A program made the position numbers and the translations under genes. This document shows, in pieces, positions 57,812-64,000 of a stretch of DNA of 64,000 nucleotides. The stretch's first letter is position 1. The number at the start of each line of letters is the position of its first letter. This DNA comes from Stenotrophomonas indicatrix (lineage in GTDB: Bacteria > Pseudomonadota > Gammaproteobacteria > Xanthomonadales > Xanthomonadaceae), in NCBI RefSeq assembly GCF_002750975.1, contig NZ_PEJS01000001.1:3224001-3288000 (forward strand), read 5' to 3'. The notes below the pieces were generated by a model. It was not told where the DNA came from and searched no databases. It was given only the letters and a program-made list of their open reading frames with translations.

Positions 57812-58182
57812 GTACGCAGCCGCCCGTTGATACCCGCCGCGCGCCGCGCCGGCAGGTGTCCGATCTGGTACCGGTGACCGACCAGATGCGCGACAGCGTG
57901 GTCGGCCGGCTTGGCAACGTGTCCGAGACCGGCATGCTGATGCTGGCCAGCGCCGCGCTGCGCGACGATGCGCTGTATCAGTTGCGCTTCCCGTTGCCAT
58001 TGGCCGATGGCCGCAGCGAGTGGATCGACGTCGGCGTACACCTGCTGTGGAGCGAACCGGCGCATGCCCCCGGCCAGAGCTGGGCAGGCTTCCGCTTCCT
58101 GACCCTGTCACGCGAGCATCGGCAGCTGCTGCGCCGGTGGATCGGCGAAGACAGCGACGAGGCACCGGTTTCGACGGGCTGA
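57808..58182 (+). CDS. PilZ domain-containing protein
   Basis: 124 residues. RRAPRRQVSDLVPVTDQM provides the RxxxR-like c-di-GMP binding motif near residues 10-15 and GNVSETGMLML the following [DN]xSxxG element. The rest (WAGFRFLTLS) completes the PilZ barrel. Likely a soluble c-di-GMP receptor. Coupled to the DUF1631 gene; 75 nt upstream of pepQ. Confidence 0.92.
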   Translation: MSTQPPVDTRRAPRRQVSDLVPVTDQMRDSVVGRLGNVSETGMLMLASAALRDDALYQLRFPLPLADGRSEWIDVGVHLLWSEPAHAPGQSWAGFRFLTLSREHRQLLRRWIGEDSDEAPVSTG

Positions 58183-58257
58183 GTGCCGGTTCCGGCACAG
58201 CGGATTGCGTCGGTATCCGGCAGAATCTAGGGCCGTTTTCCGTGTCGAGCCACCGCA

Positions 58258-59589
58258 ATGATCCAGCAAGACCCCGGCGCCCTGTATCCCGACCACCTGG
58301 CCGTGCTGTGCCGACGCGCCGAGCAGGCGCTGGCACGCGGCGGCTTCGACCACCTGGTGGTGCCCAGCGGCACCCTGCACTACCAGGTCTTCGACGATCG
58401 TGACTATCCGTACGCGGTCAACCCGCAGTTCAAGGCCTGGCTGCCGCTGACCCGTGTACCCAACAGCTGGATCGTGTTCACCCCGGGCAAGCGTCCGGCG
58501 GTGATCTTCCACCAGCCGTTCGACTACTGGCATGTGGTGCCGGATGCACCGAGCGGCTGGTGGGTCGAGCACTTCGACATCCATATCATCCGCACGCCGG
58601 ACGAAGCGCTGGCACTGCTGCCGCCCGACCCGGCGCGCTGCGCGATCCTGGGTGAGCCGCAGAGCGCGCTGGGCGCGTATGTGCCCAACAATCCGGCGCC
58701 GGTGGTGAACTACCTGGAATGGCACCGCGGCAGCAAGACGCCGTACGAAATCGCCCTGATGCGCCAGGCGCAGGTGCTCGGCGTGCGCGGCCATCGCGCG
58801 GCCGAAGCGGCGTTCCGCAACGGCGCCGACGAGTTCAGCATCCACATGGCGTACTGCCAGGCCGTGGGCCAGGACGCCACCGAGCTGCCGTACGGCAACA
58901 TCGTGGCCTTGAACGAGCATGCGGCGGTGCTGCATTACACCGAACTGGGCCGCAAGGCACCGCAGCCGCTGCGCAGCTTCCTGATCGATGCCGGCGCCAG
59001 CGCGCACGGCTATGCCAGCGACATCACCCGCACCTACGCCGCCGCCGGCCATGACGAGTTCGCGGCGATGATCGAAGCGGTCGATGCCGCGCAGCAGACG
59101 ATGTGCGCGGCCGTGCGCCCGGGCTTCGACTACAAGCAGCTGCACGTGGATGCGCACCTGTCGCTGATGGGCGTGCTGAAGGACTTCGGCGTGATCAAGG
59201 TATCGCCGCAGACTGCGCTGGAAACCGGCGTCAGCGCCGCGTTCTTCCCGCATGGCATCGGCCACCTGATCGGCCTGCAGGTGCATGACGTGGCCGGTTT
59301 CGCGGCCAGCGATGAAGGCGGCCGCATCGAGCGTCCTGCCGGCCATCCGTACCTGCGCCTGACCCGCGTGCTGGAGCCGGGCATGGTGGTGACGATCGAG
59401 CCGGGCCTGTACTTCATCGACATGCTGTTGAACGAAGTGAAGGCCGCCGGTCATGGCGATGCGATCAACTGGGAGCGTGTGGACTTCTTCCGTCCGTACG
59501 GCGGCATCCGCATTGAAGACGAAGTGCTGTGCTCTGATGGCGAGGCGGACAACCTGACGCGCCCGGTGTTTGCGGCGGCGAACGGCTGA
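58258..59589 (+). CDS. pepQ: Xaa-Pro dipeptidase PepQ (M24B)
   Basis: 443 residues. N-terminal creatinase-like domain, then the pita-bread domain with metal ligands in DAGASAHGYASDITRTY (two Asp), HGIGHLIGLQVHD (His), MVVTIEPGLYFID (Glu) and GGIRIEDEVL (Glu). Hydrolyses dipeptides with C-terminal proline, using Mn2+. It is convergent with pepP and lies between c-di-GMP-related and repeat-rich regions. Confidence 0.95.
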   Translation: MIQQDPGALYPDHLAVLCRRAEQALARGGFDHLVVPSGTLHYQVFDDRDYPYAVNPQFKAWLPLTRVPNSWIVFTPGKRPAVIFHQPFDYWHVVPDAPSGWWVEHFDIHIIRTPDEALALLPPDPARCAILGEPQSALGAYVPNNPAPVVNYLEWHRGSKTPYEIALMRQAQVLGVRGHRAAEAAFRNGADEFSIHMAYCQAVGQDATELPYGNIVALNEHAAVLHYTELGRKAPQPLRSFLIDAGASAHGYASDITRTYAAAGHDEFAAMIEAVDAAQQTMCAAVRPGFDYKQLHVDAHLSLMGVLKDFGVIKVSPQTALETGVSAAFFPHGIGHLIGLQVHDVAGFAASDEGGRIERPAGHPYLRLTRVLEPGMVVTIEPGLYFIDMLLNEVKAAGHGDAINWERVDFFRPYGGIRIEDEVLCSDGEADNLTRPVFAAANG

Positions 59590-59628
59590 GCCCCTCGTGG
59601 TTGGATGCTGAAATCAAAAGCCGCGGTT

Positions 59629-59732
59629 GGCGGGGCGGGTGGGCCATGCAGGGGACGCTGCAAGTACGTCCCTGTAAGCTCGATGGCGCCATCCATGGCG
59701 CCAACGCCCCTGCATGGCCCACCCGCCCCACC
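59629..59732 (+). repeat. Composite inverted-repeat element, copy B
   Basis: A 26-bp arm (59629-59654) and its inverse (59707-59732; one mismatch near the outer end) flank a 52-nt core (59655-59706) matching copy A at GCAAGTACGTCC and TGTAAGCT. The inner hairpin here is GGCGCCAT/ATGGCGCC. The arm sequence differs from copies A and C between shared GGCGGGG and GGGG ends. A degenerate tail (TTTGACAGTTCC) follows; the upstream hexanucleotide tract of A and C is absent. Confidence 0.85.
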
Positions 59733-59811
59733 TTTGACAGTTCCTTGCGCGCGTCCAACCACGGAAAAGAAAAAAGAAAAGCAGGAGCGGGTCGCTTGCT
59801 GCGCTCGCTCC

Positions 59812-59835
59812 GTGTCGACCAAGGTCGACACCTAC
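59812..59835 (-). repeat. SMAG repeat next to composite element C
   Basis: Minus-strand GTAG (CTAC at 59832-59835) with stem GTGTCGACC/GGTCGACAC, the same subtype that adjoins copy A. Confidence 0.75.
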
Positions 59836-59866
59836 CAATAGTCCCGCGTGCCGACAACCGCCGTTA

Positions 59867-60028
59867 CCAACAGCCGCGGGAAACTGTCGAAGGCGGGGTA
59901 CTGTGGGTTTGCGGGGTGTGAGCGGCATGGATGCCGCGACCAAGCCTACAAGGACGTACTTGCGGCGGCCCCGCAAACCCACAGTACCCCGCCATCCCAT
60001 CGAATGCCGCTGTTGCTGTTGCTGTTGC
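59867..60028 (-). repeat. Composite inverted-repeat element, copy C
   Basis: Inverted relative to A and B. From right to left: three AACAGC-type hexanucleotides (60011-60028), a GGCATTCGATGGGAT box, a 25-bp arm (59969-59993), a 52-nt core (59917-59968), the exact inverse arm (59892-59916), and a 25-nt tail (59867-59891) identical to A's tail at 23 of 25 positions. The arm reads GGCGGGGTACTGTGGG and on, unlike A or B. The inner hairpin is GCGGCAT/ATGCCGC. Confidence 0.85.
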
Positions 60029-60074
60029 TCTGGCTTGTAGCGGATGCAGGGCTGCAAGCCCTGCAAAAACACCC

Positions 60075-61403
60075 TTACCCCGCCATCAACGCTTCGATCT
60101 CGTCGGCGCTGCGTTCCAGCCCTTCGGTCAACACCCGATGCCCGTCGTCGGTGATCAGCACGTCATCTTCCGTACGGATGCCGATGCCGCGCCAGCGCGG
60201 TTCCACCGTTGTGTCGTCCACGCCGATATACAGCCCCGGCTCGATGGTGAACGCCATGCCCGGCTCCAGCAGGCGTGAATCGCCGGCCAGGCGGTAGTCG
60301 CCTACGTCGTGCACATCCAGCCCGATCCAGTGCCCGGTCTTGTGCCGGTAGAAGCGCTGGTACAAGCCTTCGGTGAGATTCTTTTCCAGCGTGCCCTTCA
60401 ACAGGCCCAGCTGCAGCAACCCCTCGGTAAGGGTCTGCACCGCCGCCAGATGGCCCATTTCGTACGCCACGCCCGGTTTGGCCTGGGCAAGCGCCGCCGC
60501 CTGCGCGGCACCCACCAGATCATGCAGCGCGCGCTGCTCGGCGCTGAAACGACCATTGACCGGGAACGTACGGGTGATGTCACTGGCGTAGCCGCGGTAC
60601 TCGGCGCCGGCATCGATCAACACCAGTTCACCGTCGCGCGAGCGTGCGTTGTTGTCGCGGTAATGCAGGATGCAGGCGTTGCGGCCGGCACCGACGATGC
60701 TGCAGTACGCAGGCACCGCGTCGTTGGCACGGAACACCCGCTCCAGTTCGGCCTGCAGTTCGTACTCGTGGATGCCCGCCTTCGCACGCTGCATGGCCGC
60801 GCGATGCGCCAGCACACTGATGTCGGCCGCGCGCTGCATCAACGCCACCTCGGCACCGGACTTGAACAACCGCTGCTCGTGCAGCAGATGGCCCAGTTCC
60901 AGGAACTCATGCGGCGGCTGCGCACCATGACGCACCTGCGAACGTACGCGGTTCACCCAGCCGATCAGCTTCAGGTCGAAATCCGCATCGCGGCCGAAGT
61001 GGTAGTACACCCGCGAACGCCCTTCCAGCAGGCCCGGCAGGATGTCGTCCAGGTCGGTGATCGGGTAGGCATCGTCCATCGCGAACTGCGCCACGGCGCC
61101 TTCCTGGCCGGCGCGACCGCCATCCCAGGCTTCGCGCTCGGGATCGCGCTCGCGGCAGAACAGGATCGCTTCGCCGTGGCGCCGGCCGGGAATCAGCACC
61201 AGTACCGCTTCCGGCTCCGGGAAGCCGCTCAGGTACTGGAAATCCGAATCCTGCCGGTACGGATAATGGGTATCAAGGCTGCGCACCTTCTCAGATGCCG
61301 CCGGCAGCACCAGGATCGCGTCTTCGCCCGCCATGTCCATCAACTGCCGGCGACGACGCTTGTACTCGCCGGCAGCGATGCCGGTGCGCTGCTTGATATC
61401 CAT
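60075..61403 (-). CDS. pepP: Aminopeptidase P (M24B)
   Basis: 442 residues. N-terminal creatinase domain (YPYRQDSDFQYLSGFPEPEAV), then metal ligands in DAGAEYRGYASDITRTFPV, GHWIGLDVHDVGDYR, MAFTIEPGLYIG and GIGIRTEDDVLIT. Removes N-terminal residues preceding proline. The start overlaps the UPF0149 stop by one base, the same pepP-ygfB neighbourhood as in E. coli. Confidence 0.96.
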   Translation of the reverse strand: MDIKQRTGIAAGEYKRRRRQLMDMAGEDAILVLPAASEKVRSLDTHYPYRQDSDFQYLSGFPEPEAVLVLIPGRRHGEAILFCRERDPEREAWDGGRAGQEGAVAQFAMDDAYPITDLDDILPGLLEGRSRVYYHFGRDADFDLKLIGWVNRVRSQVRHGAQPPHEFLELGHLLHEQRLFKSGAEVALMQRAADISVLAHRAAMQRAKAGIHEYELQAELERVFRANDAVPAYCSIVGAGRNACILHYRDNNARSRDGELVLIDAGAEYRGYASDITRTFPVNGRFSAEQRALHDLVGAAQAAALAQAKPGVAYEMGHLAAVQTLTEGLLQLGLLKGTLEKNLTEGLYQRFYRHKTGHWIGLDVHDVGDYRLAGDSRLLEPGMAFTIEPGLYIGVDDTTVEPRWRGIGIRTEDDVLITDDGHRVLTEGLERSADEIEALMAG

Positions 61404-61951
61404 CAGTTCAGGCGCTGCCGATGGCGCGCGGCCAGCACCACGTCACCGTGCAGCAGCAGCACCGCCACGCGGATGAACTCCTCGATCTCCGACAGGGCTT
61501 CGTCGTCATCATCACCGCCCGCTTCAAAATCCTCGCTCGAGGCACGGGCCAGGCTGGCCAGGTCGTTCAGCGCCTCCTCGCCTTCTTCGGACAGGGCCGG
61601 CCGGTGGCCGCCACTGCCCAGGCCGAAGCCGCCCAGGAAGGAACGGGTCCAGCTGAACATGGCGTCCGCCTGCGCGGCCACGTCGCTGCTGTCGGTCAAC
61701 AGCAGCTCGAAGGCGAAGTCCCGGTCTTCCAGCTGCTTGATGGTGGCCTCCAGCAACTGCGCCAGCGCACTGTCGGCAGCTGCCTGCGGCAGATTGTCGT
61801 CGGCCAGCACGCGCGCCGGCCAATCGTTGCCGGGAGCACCACCAGCGGCCAGCCAGCCGCACAGCCCGCCATGCAGCTCGGCAGCAGTGGCGCCCAGGCC
61901 CAGTTCCTGGCTGGCGCGGGTAACGTCGTCGACGGAGGGAAGTTCGGTCAT
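61403..61951 (-). CDS. UPF0149 (YgfB/YecA-like) family protein
   Basis: 182 residues from the ATG at 61951. Helical acidic protein: ELHGGLCGWLAAGG, FLGGFGLGSGG and a C-terminal DDEALSEIEEFIRVAVLLL segment are the UPF0149 pattern. It lacks the C-terminal SEC-C zinc motif of YecA, so it matches the YgfB type. It lies between pepP and the divergent zapB/zapA pair as in E. coli. Function unclear; a homologue modulates antibiotic tolerance in Pseudomonas. Confidence 0.92.
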   Translation of the reverse strand: MTELPSVDDVTRASQELGLGATAAELHGGLCGWLAAGGAPGNDWPARVLADDNLPQAAADSALAQLLEATIKQLEDRDFAFELLLTDSSDVAAQADAMFSWTRSFLGGFGLGSGGHRPALSEEGEEALNDLASLARASSEDFEAGGDDDDEALSEIEEFIRVAVLLLHGDVVLAARHRQRLN

Positions 61952-62104
61952 CGTGCGGCTCGTTCGGAAGGGAAACTGCGGAGCGCGCACGCGCGCGCCC
62001 GTGAGCCCGGTAGTGTAGCAATGTGTCCGCCTGCTCTCCGTAGCCGCCGGGCCCTGCTGCGACAGTGCTTGACCGCCCTGACCCGGCTTGCCTATCGTGC
62101 GGGC

Positions 62105-62326
62105 ATGGAACCCGCCGATCCCCTTGCCCAGCTGCAGGCCTTCGCCGCCCGTGTGGAGGCGTTGCTCGACCGCAACCAGCGGCTGGCCGAGGAGAACCGC
62201 AGCCTGCGCCACCAGCAGGAACAGCTGGTGGCCGAGCGCTCGACGCTGCTGGCCAAGAACGAGCAGGCGCGTTCCCGGGTCGAAGCGATGATCACCCGGC
62301 TCAAATCCCTGGAGCAGCACACATGA
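62105..62326 (+). CDS. Short coiled-coil protein, TIGR02449/ZapB-like
   Basis: 73 residues: EPADPLAQLQAFAARVEALL then LAEENRSLRHQQEQLVAERS and ARSRVEAMITRLKSLEQ, one continuous coiled coil. This matches the small family found immediately upstream of zapA in many proteobacteria. A role in division with ZapA is likely but inferred. ATGA overlap couples it to zapA. Confidence 0.9.
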   Translation: MEPADPLAQLQAFAARVEALLDRNQRLAEENRSLRHQQEQLVAERSTLLAKNEQARSRVEAMITRLKSLEQHT

Positions 62327-62619
62327 GTGCCGAACCGGTCAGCGTCCGAATCCTAGACCGCGAATACACGGTCGGCGTTGGTGGCGATGAACGCGACAGC
62401 CTGATGGCGGCCGCCCGCCTGCTGGATGCGCGCATGCGCGAGATCCGCGGCAGCAACCGGATGGCCGCGGTGGACCGCATCGCGGTGCTGGCGGCACTCA
62501 ACCTGGCACACGAACTGCAGCTGCTGCGCGATGAGAACGCCCGCCAGGCGGTCGCCCTGCAACAGACCCTGGCCGACCTGAACCGGCGCCTGGACCGGGC
62601 GATCGACAGCAGCACCTGA
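62323..62619 (+). CDS. zapA: Cell division protein ZapA
   Basis: 98 residues. SVRILDREYTVGVGGDERDSL and the coiled coil NRMAAVDRIAVLAALNLAHELQL match ZapA, which bundles FtsZ filaments at mid-cell. Followed by 6S RNA and the cyclo-ligase gene, the conserved gammaproteobacterial order. Confidence 0.96.
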   Translation: MSAEPVSVRILDREYTVGVGGDERDSLMAAARLLDARMREIRGSNRMAAVDRIAVLAALNLAHELQLLRDENARQAVALQQTLADLNRRLDRAIDSST

Positions 62620-62703
62620 GATAGGCGCGGAATGCGCCTTCTCTTTTCTGAATTGGCACGCACTGTTGCCGACGAACGGCCTATCCAGATCACGCGCGGT
62701 AGC

Positions 62704-62709
62704 TATAAT
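62704..62709 (+). promoter_or_regulatory. -10 box of 6S RNA gene
   Basis: A perfect TATAAT lies 7 nt before the predicted RNA start. No clear -35 is seen at the standard distance (CTATCC at 62681-62686). Confidence 0.65.
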
Positions 62710-62715
62710 GGCCAC

Positions 62716-62903
62716 GCGTTCTCTGCGGTACTCGACGGCATGTGCAAACATTCGCCTTGTCCCTTAAGAACGACACCGGGAGCGCGACAGCGCCGGGAGT
62801 GCAGGTCCGCCTTGCAGCGGGAAGCCCGATGGTTCTCCAGCGTTCCCACTTGAGCCCCCGGGTTCAAGGTCGTTTCGCATGCATCGACATTGCGGAGAAT
62901 GCA
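62716..62903 (+). ncRNA. ssrS: 6S RNA
   Basis: About 188 nt between zapA and the 5-formyltetrahydrofolate cyclo-ligase gene, the conserved place of ssrS. The ends pair (GCGTTCTC at 62716-62723 with GAGAATGC at 62895-62902). A large central region is flanked by GC stems, and the 3' part contains CTTGAGCCCCCGGGTTCAAG, the hairpin characteristic of gammaproteobacterial 6S RNA. It binds sigma-70 RNA polymerase and down-regulates promoters in stationary phase. Exact ends are approximate. Confidence 0.9.
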
Positions 62904-62912
62904 ATATTCCAG

Positions 62913-62948
62913 CAAGGGCGGCGTCTTCGGGCGTCGCCCTTGTTCTTT
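62913..62948 (+). terminator. Hairpin terminator after 6S RNA
   Basis: AAGGGCGGCGTC (62914-62925) pairs with GGCGTCGCCCTT over TTCG, with G-U pairs, followed by GTTCTTT. It lies between 6S RNA and the cyclo-ligase start, so 6S may also be processed from read-through. Confidence 0.75.
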
Positions 62949-62985
62949 CCGGCACAATGACGGCTGATCCTTGCCGCACGCTGCC

Positions 62986-63579
62986 ATGACCGACCCGCGA
63001 CAGGCCCTGCGCCACGAGCTGCGGCAACGCCGCCGCGACCTTTCCGCCCCCGCCCGTATCGCCGCTGCCGAATCGCTGGCCGATGCGCTGCTGGCGCTGC
63101 CGTTCGCCCCGCGCGAAGGCGCCGTGGCCGGCTACTGGGCGCTGGATGGCGAAATCGCCCTGCACCGCTGGCAACTGCAGCTGCCCGATCGCTTGACCTA
63201 CTGCCTGCCGGTGCTGCACGGCGACGTGCTGCGCTTCGCGCCCTGGCGCCCCGGCCAACCGTTGACCAGCAACCGCTACGGCATTCCCGAACCGGACATC
63301 GCCATCGAAGACACGCTGGAACCGGCGCAGATGGCCCTGGTGGTGACGCCGCTGGTGGGCTTCGACGCACGGTGCCGGCGGCTGGGCATGGGAGGTGGCT
63401 GGTATGATCGCAGCTTCGCCTTCCGCCATGATCGGCCGGCGCCACCCTGGCTGGTCGGCGCGGCATTCTCGGTGCAGCAGGTCGAGTCCTTGCCGGTGGC
63501 GTCCTGGGACGTGCCGGTGGATGCGATCTGCACTGAAGCCGGCACCCTGCTCCCTTCCGCTGCCCCCGTGAACGCATGA
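62986..63579 (+). CDS. 5-formyltetrahydrofolate cyclo-ligase
   Basis: 197 residues from the ATG at 62986. RQALRHELRQRRRDLS start, substrate segment EGAVAGYWALDGEI and the ATP-binding GFDARCRRLGMGGGWYDRSFA (usually GMGGGYYDR) are the family signature. It converts 5-formyl-THF to 5,10-methenyl-THF. Follows 6S RNA, as for E. coli ygfA. Overlaps the EVE gene start by ATGA. Confidence 0.96.
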   Translation: MTDPRQALRHELRQRRRDLSAPARIAAAESLADALLALPFAPREGAVAGYWALDGEIALHRWQLQLPDRLTYCLPVLHGDVLRFAPWRPGQPLTSNRYGIPEPDIAIEDTLEPAQMALVVTPLVGFDARCRRLGMGGGWYDRSFAFRHDRPAPPWLVGAAFSVQQVESLPVASWDVPVDAICTEAGTLLPSAAPVNA

Positions 63580-64000
63580 CCGCCCGCAAGCGCTACTGGC
63601 TGATGAAGTCCGAACCGGACGCCTTTTCCATCGACGACCTGGCCAAGGTCAAGGTTGAACCCTGGAACGGCGTGCGCAACTACCAGGCGCGCAATTTCAT
63701 GCGCGATGGCATGCAGGTCGGTGACGGCATCCTGTTCTACCACTCCAATACCAAGGTGCCCGGCATCGTCGGCCTGGCCACGGTGGCCAGCGCGGCATAC
63801 CCGGACGACACCCAGTTCGACCCGAAATCCGACTACCACGATCCCAAGAGCACGCGCGAGAACCCGCGCTGGATGCTGGTGGACGTGGCCTTCGACCGCA
63901 AGCTGAAGCAGGTGATCGCGCTGGATGAGATCAAGCTGCATGCCGAGGAACTCGGCGAAGGCTTCCCGCTGGTTGCCAAGGGCAACCGCCTGTCGGTGTT
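63576..64000 (+). CDS. EVE domain-containing protein, N-terminal part
   Basis: The first 141 residues are present and the gene runs off the right edge. RYWLMKSEPDAFSIDDL, WNGVRNYQARNFMRD and ILFYHSNTKVPGIVGLATV are characteristic of the EVE (PUA-like) fold, which reads modified bases or nucleotides in related proteins. Bacterial function unknown. Coupled to the cyclo-ligase gene. Confidence 0.94.
   Translation, partial: MTARKRYWLMKSEPDAFSIDDLAKVKVEPWNGVRNYQARNFMRDGMQVGDGILFYHSNTKVPGIVGLATVASAAYPDDTQFDPKSDYHDPKSTRENPRWMLVDVAFDRKLKQVIALDEIKLHAEELGEGFPLVAKGNRLSV

Larger units (their letters stand above)
59590..60074. other. Repeat-filled gap between convergent pepQ and pepP
   Basis: No gene is credible in these 485 nt. 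It contains composite element copy B (59629-59732, plus), an A-rich stretch (59762-59781), a SMAG (59812-59835, minus) and composite copy C (59867-60028, minus). Short frames across it are by-products of the repeats. The palindromes may stop both convergent transcripts. Confidence 0.75.

Noticed and set aside
55040-58336. 1098-codon minus-strand frame opposite the DUF1631 gene
   Set aside because: Shadow; the plus-strand genes have conserved domains and coupled starts.

Overview
The window is a GC-rich (about two-thirds G+C) gammaproteobacterial chromosome segment. Gene content, gene order and many short GTAG-ended palindromes of the SMAG type point to Xanthomonadaceae, most likely the Stenotrophomonas maltophilia complex. 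No rRNA, tRNA, CRISPR, integrase or insertion sequence was seen; one structural RNA, 6S RNA (ssrS), is well supported.

Layout. 1-6.2 kb: tail of an S1/P1 nuclease, a persulfide-dioxygenase-like metallo-hydrolase, a BlaI/M56-TonB/lipoprotein regulatory operon with a 22-bp palindromic operator, a flavin reductase-like protein and an acetyl-CoA hydrolase/transferase. 6.3-11.1 kb: a small orphan, a NADAR protein, transketolase and a dicarboxylate symporter. 11.1-18.1 kb: an aerotolerance-type operon (moxR, DUF58, DUF4381, batA, a batB/batC fusion, batD) with stop/start overlaps at most junctions. 18.2-26.0 kb: pilMNOPQ divergent from mrcA (PBP1A). 26.0-26.5 kb: a tandem array of 60-bp units, each a pair of facing SMAG hairpins.

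27.2-38.2 kb is the clearest accessory region. It holds a CS1/CFA-type (alpha) fimbrial operon in the order pilin, usher, tip adhesin, chaperone, followed on the same strand by a 1609-residue trimeric autotransporter adhesin and a single-span membrane protein of unknown function. The tip adhesin carries a low-GC block and the operon is preceded by an AT-rich leader. 38.4-41.4 kb: a hydrolase with a divergent AraC regulator, and an unknown membrane protein followed by a 23-residue membrane peptide gene.

41.6-64 kb is mostly housekeeping: gltA, rpmE2, a nucleoside hydrolase, recG-ridA-spoT-rpoZ-gmk-yicC, divergent rph-VOC-rdgB-hemW, a DUF1631 gene coupled to a PilZ gene, convergent pepQ and pepP, ygfB/yecA-like, zapB-like, zapA, 6S RNA, 5-formyltetrahydrofolate cyclo-ligase and the start of an EVE-domain gene.

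The most unusual non-coding signal is a family of three elements (near 44.7, 59.7 and 59.9 kb). Each has a 52-nt core between 25-26 bp arms. The arms differ between copies but remain self-complementary within each copy, and a small hairpin inside the core changes in a compensatory way. Two copies also share flanking tails and an upstream hexanucleotide microsatellite. This pattern suggests selection or repair acting on folded structure.
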